A stretch of 64,000 nucleotides of DNA from contig NZ_WODA01000025.1 in NCBI RefSeq assembly GCF_009729855.1, positions 434,001-498,000 of the forward strand, read 5' to 3'. The notes below the pieces were generated by a model, which searched no databases, was not told where the DNA came from, and saw nothing but the letters and a program-made list of their open reading frames with translations. The DNA comes from Agromyces luteolus (GTDB lineage: Bacteria > Actinomycetota > Actinomycetes > Actinomycetales > Microbacteriaceae). Positions 1 through 9,193 of the stretch are shown piece after piece (within the stretch, counting starts at the first letter, position 1; the number at the start of each line of letters is the position of its first letter). Both the position numbers and the translations under genes were made by a program.

Positions 1-3000
1 AACGCCGCGCCCGCGTTCACCGTCACGTCGGAGGCGGTGTGCGACACCGACGCGTTCGCGCCGACATCCGCCTGGTCGACCTGCGCCGCGACGACGGTCA
101 GGGGCGCGTCGGGCGCGAACGGGTTGAAGTCGTTTGCGAGCACGTCGACGGTCGCGGAGCCGCCGCGGACCATCTCGACGGGCCCGTCGTCGTTCGCCTT
201 CGGCATCGCCCGCGTCGACGAGACCACCGTCACGTCGACGTAGCCCGGCACCGTGAACTCGTTGAACACCACGTCGAACGAGATCCGCGCCTCGGTGCCG
301 GGCTGCACGCCGAGCGGCGAGGAGAGCCGGAGGATCGAGCCCTCGACGATCGCCGCCTCGATGTCGGCGTTCGCACCCTGCAGGTTCCGGTACTCGACGC
401 GCTCGATGTTGTCGGGGTTCGGCTGGTCGGTCGACGAGCGCAGGTCGACGTCGAGCGGCGCCTCGCCGGCCTCGATGGTCTCGCTCCGCGGCGTGAACGT
501 CGGCGGGGTGTCGTTGAAGTCCGGGTCGCCGACCGTGATCGGGATGGTCAGGATGGCGGTGCGCCCGACGGGATCGTCGGCACCCTCGCCATCCGTCACC
601 TCGAACGTGAGCGACGCGGCGCCGCGGTAGTCGGCGGCCGGCACGTACTGCACGGCCGTGCCGCTCACGAACGCGGGCTCGCCCGCGTTCGTCGACGACG
701 CGGAGAGGATCAGTGCGGGGTCGCCCGACGGCACGATCACGAGGTCGTCGACGTTCCAGCTGATGCTGCCGTTCATCGGCACGATCACCTCGCCGAGGTC
801 CTTGAGGTAGGGCGCGGGGAACTTGGCCTTCTCCTCCGCGAGCAGTTCCTCCGGCGTCTTCGGACGCTGCGTCTCCTCGACGGTGTCGTCGCCCGACGGC
901 ACGGGCGGCACGATCACGAACGCCATCGCCGACAGGTCGTCGAGCTCGTTGGTGAGCCGGTAGGCGACCGCGTAGCGCTCGCGGCCGGGCATCACGTCGA
1001 TGGTGCCGTCGGCGGCGACCTCGGCCCGCCCGGCGTTCGGCCCCTCGAGCGAGACGGCGAGGTCCTCGACGAGCCCGCCGGGGTTCGTGGCATCCGCCAG
1101 TGGGTCGACCGTGACGACCTCGCCGTCGACGACCGCCTCCGGCTCGATCACCTGGTCCTCCGCCGTGGGCGGGTCGATCACGGCGTCCTCCGTCACGGCG
1201 ACCTGCAGGAAGGCGGTGTCGGCGCCGCCGTGGCCGTTCGAGATCTCGTAGCGGATCGTGTACGCGGCCTCCTGCTGCGGGGCGGTCACGACGACTCGTC
1301 GCCGGTCGCGGATCTCGGCGTCGATGCCGTCGTCGACCTCGGGCAGGTCGGCGACGTGCAGCCGGTACCCGCTCGGGTCGGAGTCGTTGAGGAGCACCTC
1401 GACCGACGCGGTCCGGCCGGGCTTCATCTCGATCGCGTCGTCGACCGCCTTCGGCGGCAGCTGCACCTCGGGCCTCGGGATGACGCCGATGCGGATGGTG
1501 CCCTCGGCGGTCGCGCCGAAGGTGTCGCGCACCTCGTAGCCGAACTCGTCGGTGCCGGCCGACCCGGCGAACGCCTCGTACGTGAACGACGTGCTCGTGC
1601 GCTCGACGACCCGACCGAACTCGGGCGCCACCGTGATGCCCGTGAGGGTCACCGAGTCGCCGTCGGGGTCGAGCTGGTCGAGCGGCACGTCGACCTTCAC
1701 GGCCGATCCGGCGAACGTGCGCGAGGTCAGCGGGGTGGGCAGCGGGGCGCGGTTCTCGCCGGCGTCGCGGCCGACGACCGTGAAGCGGACGGTCGCCCGC
1801 GCGGTCTGCTCGTGGTCGTCGGTGACGGTGTAGACCGCGCTGTAGACGCCGGGTGCCTCGGGGGCCTGGAAGCGCACGGTGTCGCCGTCGGTGAACGCGA
1901 GCCCGTCGGGCGCGTCGACATCCACGAGCTCGGGGAGCAGGTGCAGCGTCGCGGCGTCCGGGTGCGTGTCGTTCCCGAGCACGTCGACCGTCACGATGTC
2001 GCCCGAACGCACGATCGCGCCGTCGTCGACCGCCACCGGCGGCTGGTGCTTGACGAGCGGCGGCACGGGCACGATCGTGACGCTCGCGGTCGACGAGTTC
2101 ACGCCGTCGGAGACCGTGTACGACACCTGGAGCTGCTCGTCGAGCGCCTGCGAGGCGGTCACGCGCAGCACGGTGTTCGTGAGGATCTCGACCGAGACGA
2201 GGCCGTCGGCCGCGGAGTCGTCGATCGACTGCACGGCGAGGACCCGGCCCGACGGCGAGACGTCGTTGGCGAGCACCGGCACGGTGAGCGGCTCGGCCGC
2301 ACGGAGGTAGGCGGTGTCCTTCACCGCGATCGGCGGCTGCGCCTCGGCGGGCGCCTCGACGACCTGCACGCGCACGAGCCCCTTGCTCGTCGCCGCGCCC
2401 GCTCCGAGCGAGTAGAGGAACACGTACTCCCCCGGCTCGGTGCTCGAGAACGCGATGGTGCCGCGCTCGACGTTCGGCGTGACGGCGGCGACCTCGGGCG
2501 CCTCCTCGACGCCGAGGAGCTCGAGGCCGGCTCCCGACGGCGACAGGTCGTTGGCGAGCGGCTCGATGAGCGTCGTCTCGCCCGCGAAGACCCGCGCGAA
2601 GTCGGGCGTGCCGATGGGGTTCAGCGTGCCGGTCGGCTTCACCTCGACGGTCAGGGTCCCGGCGGCCGTCGTCCGCCCGTCGGAGACCGTGTACTGGACC
2701 TCCTTCGTGCCGAGCTCGGCCGAGCGGTGTTCGAACGTGATCGTCCCGTCGGGGCTCGATCGCACCGCGTCGCCGCCCGTGGGCGAGGCGTTCACGAGGT
2801 ACAGGTCGTCGCCGTCGGGGTCGTTCCAGTCGGCGAGCAGGTTGTAGGTCAGGTGCTGGCCCTGCTCCACGCTGATCGCCGCCTGCCGCAACCCGGCCGG
2901 CGCGACGTTCTCGCCGTCCGGCACGATGCGCACGTCGACGGATGCCTCGGCGACGCCGCCGCGACCGTCGTCGACGCCGTAGCGGAACGACACGCTGCCC

Positions 3001-4382
3001 GCGGCGCCGGCCGCCGGGGTGAACTGCAGGGCGCGCCCGCCGTCGATGAGCTCGAGTCGGCCGGCGGCGTCGGAGACCTCCGACGTGCTCGCGATCGTGA
3101 GCACGTCGCCGTCGGGGTCGGTGTCGTTCTCGAGCACCTCGAGCACGGTCGTGCGCTCGGGACGCACGCCGTAGTCGTCGTCGCGGGCCACCGGCGGGCG
3201 GTTCACGTCGGTGCGCTCGGCGAGCGTGTCCTCGAAGGTCTGCTGGGCCGACTTCTCGTCGCCCTCGAGCTCGTCGCTCTCCTCCGGCGGCGTGACCTCC
3301 TCCCAGTTGTCGACGAGGCGGAGGTCGGAGTCGACGAGCCACGCGTTGCCGTTGGCGAGGTCGTTCAGCACGATCACGTCGCGGTTCACCCGGAACTCGA
3401 GGCGCGACACGGCCGTGGGCTGCTCGATCGCGGCGGACTGCGGCTCGGCGTCGTCGCACGCGAGCAGGTAGCGACCTGCGGCGCCGCCCCAGGCGCCGTG
3501 GGCGCACGTGCCGAGCCGCACGGGGGCGGCGACCTCGCCGGCACCCGCGACCGCGACCTCGCCGCCGTGCGGGACGGCGCGCACCGGGCCGCCGCCGAGC
3601 GGCACCTCGAGGAGCCCCGTCGCCGTCGCGAGCACGACGAGGTCGCTCTCGGGCCCGGACTGCTGGAGGCGCAGCGCCGGCTCCGGCAGCTCGATCTCCC
3701 GCCCTTCGACGACCACGCGTCCGGCCTCCGCGTCGAAGACGACGGCGCGCTCGCCGACCGCCGCCAACTGGTGCTCGCCGAGGTCGGGGAGCTCGGCGGT
3801 GGTCGGCTCCGACGACTCGCGGGCCAGCGAGACGATCTCGCCGTCGCCCGGTGCGGTGGCGAGGACCGTGCCCTCCCGCGTCACGGCGACGTGCGCGCCG
3901 GACCCGAGTTCGACGATCGGGTCGGTGCCCCGGTGGTCGAACGCGAGGTCGCCGTCGGCGGTCACGCGCCAGAGCTCGCCCTCGGGCGAGAGGATCGCGA
4001 GGACGTCGCCGCCGTACGCGACCTCGGACGCCGGCGGGACGTCGATGCGCTGCACGAGCGTCGTGAAGGACGGGTCGATGCGCTCGATCGAGCCGACGCC
4101 CGGGTCGTACAGGAAGGCGTCCTCGCCCTCCTGGAAGACGTCGATCTCGTTCGTGGCCGTCGCCACGGCCGCGTCGAGTTCCTCGATCTGCCGGTTCAGC
4201 CGTCCGGCGAGCAGCTCCTCGGCGTTCGTGACCCACACCTCGCGGGCGCGCAGGTCGGGGTCGGTGACCGGGAAGCCCTGGTGGGCGACGGCGAGCCCGA
4301 CGGGCACGCCGGCGAGCACGGCGAGCGCGGCGGCCGAGGCGACGTTCCGGCGCGACCGCGCCCAGGACCTCAACGTGACCAC
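1..4382 (-). CDS. Giant exported Ig/cadherin-like repeat protein, 3' end outside window
   Basis: About 1460 residues are visible and the frame continues off the left edge. The GTG start at 4382 lies eight bases after GGGGGAG. The N-terminus is basic (RSWARSRRN) followed by one hydrophobic segment (about residues 14-33), which fits a signal anchor. Residues about 60-400 look like a beta-rich propeller-type head. From about residue 400 there are roughly eleven tandem Ig/cadherin-like units of about 95 residues, recognisable by recurrent openings such as RPPVARDDDYGV and VLENDTDPDGD. In Micrococcales such proteins head clusters with MoxR, DUF58, PP2C, FHA and kinase genes, as here. A role in cell-surface organisation under Ser/Thr kinase control is inference. 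The continuous open frame on the opposite strand is a GC-bias shadow. Confidence 0.85.
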   Translation of the reverse strand, partial: MVTLRSWARSRRNVASAAALAVLAGVPVGLAVAHQGFPVTDPDLRAREVWVTNAEELLAGRLNRQIEELDAAVATATNEIDVFQEGEDAFLYDPGVGSIERIDPSFTTLVQRIDVPPASEVAYGGDVLAILSPEGELWRVTADGDLAFDHRGTDPIVELGSGAHVAVTREGTVLATAPGDGEIVSLARESSEPTTAELPDLGEHQLAAVGERAVVFDAEAGRVVVEGREIELPEPALRLQQSGPESDLVVLATATGLLEVPLGGGPVRAVPHGGEVAVAGAGEVAAPVRLGTCAHGAWGGAAGRYLLACDDAEPQSAAIEQPTAVSRLEFRVNRDVIVLNDLANGNAWLVDSDLRLVDNWEEVTPPEESDELEGDEKSAQQTFEDTLAERTDVNRPPVARDDDYGVRPERTTVLEVLENDTDPDGDVLTIASTSEVSDAAGRLELIDGGRALQFTPAAGAAGSVSFRYGVDDGRGGVAEASVDVRIVPDGENVAPAGLRQAAISVEQGQHLTYNLLADWNDPDGDDLYLVNASPTGGDAVRSSPDGTITFEHRSAELGTKEVQYTVSDGRTTAAGTLTVEVKPTGTLNPIGTPDFARVFAGETTLIEPLANDLSPSGAGLELLGVEEAPEVAAVTPNVERGTIAFSSTEPGEYVFLYSLGAGAATSKGLVRVQVVEAPAEAQPPIAVKDTAYLRAAEPLTVPVLANDVSPSGRVLAVQSIDDSAADGLVSVEILTNTVLRVTASQALDEQLQVSYTVSDGVNSSTASVTIVPVPPLVKHQPPVAVDDGAIVRSGDIVTVDVLGNDTHPDAATLHLLPELVDVDAPDGLAFTDGDTVRFQAPEAPGVYSAVYTVTDDHEQTARATVRFTVVGRDAGENRAPLPTPLTSRTFAGSAVKVDVPLDQLDPDGDSVTLTGITVAPEFGRVVERTSTSFTYEAFAGSAGTDEFGYEVRDTFGATAEGTIRIGVIPRPEVQLPPKAVDDAIEMKPGRTASVEVLLNDSDPSGYRLHVADLPEVDDGIDAEIRDRRRVVVTAPQQEAAYTIRYEISNGHGGADTAFLQVAVTEDAVIDPPTAEDQVIEPEAVVDGEVVTVDPLADATNPGGLVEDLAVSLEGPNAGRAEVAADGTIDVMPGRERYAVAYRLTNELDDLSAMAFVIVPPVPSGDDTVEETQRPKTPEELLAEEKAKFPAPYLKDLGEVIVPMNGSISWNVDDLVIVPSGDPALILSASSTNAGEPAFVSGTAVQYVPAADYRGAASLTFEVTDGEGADDPVGRTAILTIPITVGDPDFNDTPPTFTPRSETIEAGEAPLDVDLRSSTDQPNPDNIERVEYRNLQGANADIEAAIVEGSILRLSSPLGVQPGTEARISFDVVFNEFTVPGYVDVTVVSSTRAMPKANDDGPVEMVRGGSATVDVLANDFNPFAPDAPLTVVAAQVDQADVGANASVSHTASDVTVNAGAA

Positions 4383-4584
4383 GAATACGTCTCCCCCGGT
4401 GCGTTCCGTCGGTAGGGCGTCGGATGTCGCCGCCGGAGGGACCGGCGGGTCGGGCATACGCTAACACGCCGATTCCGGGGCCCCGAAATGGGGAGCGGTC
4501 CCCACCTCGGTCCGGAATCGGAGACGATCCCCCGCCGCGCGCGACGACGAATCGGAGAGGGACCTCCGGCGGTCGGATGCCCCG

Positions 4585-5307
4585 TCAGGCGTCCCCCACG
4601 GCGCCGCCGGGCCCGTCGCCGTCGAGGAGCGCCAGGTCCTCGGCGCTGACGAGCCGTGTCGCGACCGCGTACTCGACGAGCCGGGCGCGCCGGTTCACGG
4701 CGAGCCGCCCGCGCCCGCCCCGGAGACCGTCCACGCCGATCCGGTCGAGCTTCTCGCACACGTTGTCGAGCTTGCGGTTGAACGTCGTCATGCTCCAGCC
4801 CAGCCGGGCCGCGGCCTCGGCCGACGACGGCACCGTCGCGCGGCCCGCGCTCGGCTGCGAGAGCACCTGCTCGGCGAGCGCGACGATGAGGAGCCGTTGG
4901 CTCGTCGTGAGCGTGACGGGCAGGATCGTGGTGCCGCCGTCGGCGGGCGCCGCGGTCAGCGACGTGTTGTAGAAGTCCTCCTCCGCGTGCACCGTGAAGT
5001 CGTAGGTCGTCGCGCCCGCGCTGAAGAGCACGTGGACGGTCTTGAACACGAGCGGCAGCTTGGCGCCCGGCGCCACCCACGACTGCACGCTGCCCGTGGC
5101 ATCCGACACCGTCGCGGAGAGCAGCTGGCCGACGTTCGAGAGCCACCACAGGCCGAACTCGCTCGAGAGGGTGAGGAACGTGCGGTGCAGGTACGGGTTG
5201 TCGTCGATGGTCAGGTCGGACTCGCGGCCGATCGTGAAGGTGCTCCCGGCCTCGACCGTGTACCACTCGCCGCAGTACTCGACGCGGAGCGGCCTCACGA
5301 CGTGCAC
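4585..5307 (-). CDS. FHA-like domain protein with C-terminal winged-helix domain
   Basis: 240 residues. The N-terminal ~95 residues resemble an FHA phosphothreonine-binding fold: FTIGRESDLTI is the usual GR motif, and NPYLHRTFLTL replaces the usual S-H-x-H segment. The C-terminal part (about residues 135-225, SSAEAAARLGWSMTTFNRKLDNVCEK) is the helical winged-helix module seen in actinobacterial FHA/HTH proteins beside kinases. No signal peptide or membrane segment is visible, so it is cytosolic. Its start overlaps the end of the upstream kinase gene by 13 bases, implying translational coupling. It probably reads kinase phosphorylation, possibly as a DNA-binding effector; that role is inferred. 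Confidence 0.8.
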   Translation of the reverse strand: MHVVRPLRVEYCGEWYTVEAGSTFTIGRESDLTIDDNPYLHRTFLTLSSEFGLWWLSNVGQLLSATVSDATGSVQSWVAPGAKLPLVFKTVHVLFSAGATTYDFTVHAEEDFYNTSLTAAPADGGTTILPVTLTTSQRLLIVALAEQVLSQPSAGRATVPSSAEAAARLGWSMTTFNRKLDNVCEKLDRIGVDGLRGGRGRLAVNRRARLVEYAVATRLVSAEDLALLDGDGPGGAVGDA

Positions 5308-6917
5308 CCGGTGACGGGCTCGGAGGTCTTGCTGCCCCGCTGGACCTGCACCTCGATGCAGACCGTCTGGCCGGCGGCGACGTCGCCCACGACGATCTCC
5401 GGCCCGTCGGCGACGGCGGTCGATCCCGAGCCGTCCGCGCGCTGCCAGCGGTACCGGTCGCCGTCCTGGGCGCCGTCGTGGCTGACGGTGAAGACCGCGC
5501 GCCCGTCGGCGATCGCGCCCGGCTCGACCTCGGGCGCCGGCACGCTCGCGGCGACGACGGCATCCTCGGGGATCGTCCCGGGTTCCTCAGGGTCGGTCCC
5601 GGGACCGCCGAGGGTGCCGCCGAGCAGCAGCGCGCCGCTCACCGCGACGATGACCACGATCCCGGCGACGGCCGTGACGATCCCGGCCATCGCGCGTCGT
5701 CCCCCCGGGGACGAGGGCTCCTGCGGTGCGGTCCCCTCGGGCCGCGATGCGCCCGCCGCCCGCCGACCGTGCGCGAGGAGCGTGGCGCCGTCGACGGCCC
5801 CCTCCACCGCCGCGACCGCTGCCGGTGCCGCTGCCGTCGGCCGGATCACGGTCCCGTCCTCCACCGGCGAGGAGCCGACGGCGGGAGCGCCCTGCGCCGC
5901 CACCTCGCGCACCCCGCGCACGCGCGTCGCCGGCTCGTCGTCCGCGTCGGTCGGGGGCGGCACCCCGTCGCCGTCGCCGGGTGCGGCGAGGTTGGGCACC
6001 TCGATCCCGGTCACCGAGTAGCCGAGCTCGAGCTCGATGCGCTGCAGCGCCCGACCGAGCTCCACGGCGCTCTGGAACCGGTCCTCGCGCCGCACGGCCA
6101 TGCCGGTCGCGAGCACCGACTCGAGGCTCGCCGGCACGTCGTCGCGGCCGATCGGCGTGATGCGGCCGCGCTCGATGCGCCCGATGAGGTCGAGCGGGCC
6201 GTTCGACCGGCCCGGCACCTCGAACGGCGTCCGTCCGGCGAGCAGCGTGTGCACCGTCGCCGCGAGCGCGAACACGTCGCTGCGGGTGTCCGGTCGCGGA
6301 TCGTCCTCGAACAGCTCGGGCGGCGACCACGGAACGCTCATGCCCACCGCCGCGCGGTCGGATCCGGTCCCCGAGCCGGTGGCCGCGGCATCCCCCGTGA
6401 AGCTCATCGTGTGGACCGGCAGGTCGCCCTCGAGGTCGGAGGAGATGCCGAAGTCGCTGAGCGCGGGCCATCCGTAGTCGTTCGTCAGCACGTTCGCGGG
6501 CTTGATGTCGCGGTGCAGGATGCCGGCGGCGTGCGCGGTCGCGACGGCGCCCGAGAGGCGGATGCCGGTGCGCAGCGCATCCTCGACCGACAGCGGCTGG
6601 CGCTTGTACCGCTCGGACAGGCTCGGACCGGAGCAGTACTCCATGACGAAGTAGGGGCGGCCGTCGGCCGACACGTCGGCGTGGAAGATCGTGACGATGA
6701 ACGGGTGCGCCGACAGTCGTGCCATGAGGTTCGCCTCGGCGACGAACTGCGCACGCGTCGAGGCGTCGATGTCGTCGGCGAGCAGCACCTTCACGGCCAC
6801 CTTGCGGCGCGGGAGGCGCTGCTCGTAGAGGTACACGTCGGCGAAGCCGCCCGACCCGAGCAGGCCGAGGTGCGTGAACCCCGGAAGCTCCGGCGGCGCG
6901 GCGGGCGGGCGTCGCAT
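5295..6917 (-). CDS. Membrane-anchored serine/threonine protein kinase (PknB-like)
   Basis: 540 residues; the ATG at 6917 overlaps the TGA of the upstream FHA gene (TGATG). A complete Hanks-type kinase domain spans about residues 14-280: glycine loop GSGGFADVY, K43 in VAVKV, E61, HRDIKPANV with D137, and DFG with D155. A long acidic/proline juxtamembrane linker follows. One transmembrane helix is near residues 425-450 (IVTAVAGIVVIVAVSGALLL), and a short extracellular domain of about 80 residues ends in two cysteines. There are no PASTA repeats, so it is not a canonical PknB. It lies in an operon with an FHA adaptor and a PP2C phosphatase, its likely antagonist. Confidence 0.93.
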   Translation of the reverse strand: MRRPPAAPPELPGFTHLGLLGSGGFADVYLYEQRLPRRKVAVKVLLADDIDASTRAQFVAEANLMARLSAHPFIVTIFHADVSADGRPYFVMEYCSGPSLSERYKRQPLSVEDALRTGIRLSGAVATAHAAGILHRDIKPANVLTNDYGWPALSDFGISSDLEGDLPVHTMSFTGDAAATGSGTGSDRAAVGMSVPWSPPELFEDDPRPDTRSDVFALAATVHTLLAGRTPFEVPGRSNGPLDLIGRIERGRITPIGRDDVPASLESVLATGMAVRREDRFQSAVELGRALQRIELELGYSVTGIEVPNLAAPGDGDGVPPPTDADDEPATRVRGVREVAAQGAPAVGSSPVEDGTVIRPTAAAPAAVAAVEGAVDGATLLAHGRRAAGASRPEGTAPQEPSSPGGRRAMAGIVTAVAGIVVIVAVSGALLLGGTLGGPGTDPEEPGTIPEDAVVAASVPAPEVEPGAIADGRAVFTVSHDGAQDGDRYRWQRADGSGSTAVADGPEIVVGDVAAGQTVCIEVQVQRGSKTSEPVTGCTS

Positions 6918-8209
6918 CAGCGCACCACCACCTGGATGCTCCAGCCGCCGCCGAGGTCGATGACGGTGTCCGGCAGGACGGGCGTCGCCTCCGACGGGCG
7001 GAGCCGCAGCGGCGGCTGGCCGGGTGCGACGACCTGCGTGCCGTTGCGCGAGTCCAGGTCGGTGACGACGACGGTGCCGCCCTCGACGGCGACGCGGAGG
7101 TGGGTCCGCGAGATGTCCGGGTCGCCGGCGCCGATGACGACGGGCCTCGGGATCCGGGTGCCGGTGACGCGCCCGATCGCGGGAGCGCGGCCGAGCACGA
7201 GTTCGCCGACGATGGGCTCGATGGATCCGTCGGGCATGCGCAGCGCGAGCGGCGGGGACGACGGGGCGGATGCCGCGGCCCCGCGCGCTGCGCCGCCGCC
7301 ATCGGTCGGCTCGTCGCCGCCGGCCGCAGCGGCGCCCGCGCCGCCGAGCCTCGCCCGGAGACGGCGGAGGTCGGATGCGGCCACGGTGAGTCCGTCGTGG
7401 TCGCCGAGCACGGCCGGCGCCCCGGCGGACGCCGCCGCCGGCACGGGTTCGTCCCGCGCGGGCGGGGTGGACCCGAAGTCGGGCGGCACGATCACCGGGA
7501 CCACCGGCGACGCGTCGGTCGCAGCGGTCGCCGTCGCGTCGACCGCGGGTGCCGGGCGGTCGACGGCCGGTCGCTCGACGGCCGGGCGCGCGAAGGTCGG
7601 GCGCTCGGTCCGGGAGACGCCGACGACCGTGTCCTCGGGCACCATCGTCCGCTCGTCGGGCACGACGGTCTCGGCGGCGGGCTCCTCGGGACGGTCGGGC
7701 TCCTCGGGACGGTCGGGCTCCTCGGCCCGGGCGGGCTCGGCGGCCGGCTCGGCCGGCGCGACCGCCCGCGCGGGTCGCGCCTGGTCGCGTCCGACGCTCC
7801 ATTCGACGACGGATGCCGCGACCACGCCCTCGACGACGGGCAGCCGCGTCCCCTCCGAGGCCTCCGCGATGGCGACCCGGACGTCGGGACGCCCGTCGAC
7901 CGCGCGCTCCTGCCACGTCGACACGCCGGAACCGGAGACCTCGACCTCCCCGAGCGTGACGCGGAGGTCGCCGCGCACGAGCGCCCGCGCCGTGCCCGTC
8001 GCGCGCTCGCGCACGACGAGCGCGAAGCTCGGCGCGGCGGTGATGCCCGACCCCGCCAGCCGGTCGATCACGTGCGCGGCCGCATCGCCGTCGAGTCGCG
8101 GCCAGAGCTCGAGCAGGTCGCCGGCGCGCTCGGCCGGCAGCACCAGCAGCGCGTCGCCGCGCACCGCGGCCAGCCAGCGACCACCGTGGTCGGGCAGGTA
8201 CTCCCCCAC
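6917..8209 (-). CDS. FHA-domain adaptor protein
   Basis: 430 residues. The C-terminal FHA domain (about residues 335-430) has the canonical elements LVLGRAP, DISRTHLRV and DLDSRNGTQV, so it should bind phosphothreonine peptides. The N-terminal ~170 residues form a separate beta-rich domain I do not recognise. It is joined by a long Pro/Ala/Glu/Asp-rich linker containing the tandem repeat EEPDRPEEPDRPEEP, probably disordered. It sits between the PP2C gene (1-base gap) and the kinase gene (overlapping stop/start). The expected role is a substrate or scaffold linking the kinase and phosphatase, as in other actinobacterial FHA/kinase pairs. Confidence 0.88.
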   Translation of the reverse strand: MGEYLPDHGGRWLAAVRGDALLVLPAERAGDLLELWPRLDGDAAAHVIDRLAGSGITAAPSFALVVRERATGTARALVRGDLRVTLGEVEVSGSGVSTWQERAVDGRPDVRVAIAEASEGTRLPVVEGVVAASVVEWSVGRDQARPARAVAPAEPAAEPARAEEPDRPEEPDRPEEPAAETVVPDERTMVPEDTVVGVSRTERPTFARPAVERPAVDRPAPAVDATATAATDASPVVPVIVPPDFGSTPPARDEPVPAAASAGAPAVLGDHDGLTVAASDLRRLRARLGGAGAAAAGGDEPTDGGGAARGAAASAPSSPPLALRMPDGSIEPIVGELVLGRAPAIGRVTGTRIPRPVVIGAGDPDISRTHLRVAVEGGTVVVTDLDSRNGTQVVAPGQPPLRLRPSEATPVLPDTVIDLGGGWSIQVVVR

Positions 8210-8210
8210 G

Positions 8211-9083
8211 TCATCCCCCGTTTCCGCGCGGCGTGGTCTGCTCGACCGCCTCCGCGAGCCCGTCTCCTCGATCCCGCGTCGTGCCGTCCTCGTCGGCGGC
8301 GCCGCCGAGGTCGGACTCGACCACGATCGCGCTCACGTTGTCGCGCGCGCCCGCCTCCAGCGCGGCATCCACCAGCTCGCCGGCGAGGCCGGCCGCGTGC
8401 ATCGAGTGCCCGGCCAGGATGCGCGCGATCTCGACGTCGCCGACCTCCTTGGACAGCCCGTCGGAGCACAGGAGGAACACCTGGCGGCCGGATGCCGGGA
8501 TCAGCCAGACGTCCGGCTCGACGTGCGCGTCGGCGCCCACGGCCCGGGTGATGACGTTCCGGTCCGGATGCTTCTCCGCCTCCTCCGCGCGGATGAGGCC
8601 GGCGTCGACCATCTCCTGCACGGCCGAGTGGTCGACCGTCACCTGCTCGAGCCGGCGGCCGTCCCAGGCGTACACCCTCGAGTCGCCGACGTTGAACACC
8701 ATCCAGTGCACGCCGCGACCGTCGCCGGCGTCGACCATCGCGATCCCCGAGACCGTGGTGCCCGCCACGGCCGTGCCCTCGTCGCCCTCGTCGGAGAGCG
8801 CGCGGACGACGTCGTTCGAGCTGTGGATCGCGTCGAGCACCCGTTCCGGCGTCGACGGCGCGCCCCCGTCGAGGTGCCGGCGAAACGCTTCGACCACGGC
8901 GCGGCTCGCGGCGTCGCCGCGGGCGTGCCCGCCCATGCCGTCCGCGACGAGGTAGACGGGCGGCTGCGCGAGCAGCGAGTCCTCGTTCACCGTGCGGACG
9001 TTGCCGACGTGGGTGCGGGCGCTGTGCGCGATCCGCGCCGACCCCGTGGGGATGGGCACGACACCGCTGCCGTCAGACGTCAC
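8211..9083 (-). CDS. PP2C-family serine/threonine phosphatase
   Basis: 290 residues. The GTG start at 9083 is preceded by AGAGAGGAC at eight bases. PP2C metal-site motifs are present in order: RTVNEDS (E34, D35), LVADGMGGHARG (D48), LLCSDGLSKEV and GARDNVSAIVV. There is no transmembrane helix, so this is a soluble PstP-like enzyme without the extracytoplasmic domain of mycobacterial PstP. It dephosphorylates Ser/Thr phosphoproteins in a Mn/Mg-dependent way, probably including the neighbouring kinase and FHA proteins. It is the first gene of the four-gene minus-strand run 9083-4585. Confidence 0.94.
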   Translation of the reverse strand: MTSDGSGVVPIPTGSARIAHSARTHVGNVRTVNEDSLLAQPPVYLVADGMGGHARGDAASRAVVEAFRRHLDGGAPSTPERVLDAIHSSNDVVRALSDEGDEGTAVAGTTVSGIAMVDAGDGRGVHWMVFNVGDSRVYAWDGRRLEQVTVDHSAVQEMVDAGLIRAEEAEKHPDRNVITRAVGADAHVEPDVWLIPASGRQVFLLCSDGLSKEVGDVEIARILAGHSMHAAGLAGELVDAALEAGARDNVSAIVVESDLGGAADEDGTTRDRGDGLAEAVEQTTPRGNGG

Positions 9084-9193
9084 GTGATCGGGTCCTCTCT
9101 GGGCAGGGCAGAGTCCACGCCGATGGGGCGCAGTCGCTCCACGCTAGCAAGCGCTCGCCGCGCTCGCGTCACTCCGTCCCCGACCGGGACGCC

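Noticed and set aside
39-4415. A 1458-codon open frame on the plus strand
   Set aside because: It is the antisense shadow of the Ig-repeat gene: Arg/Asp/Val/His-rich with no fold, while the minus strand gives clear repeated domains, a start with RBS and a signal anchor.
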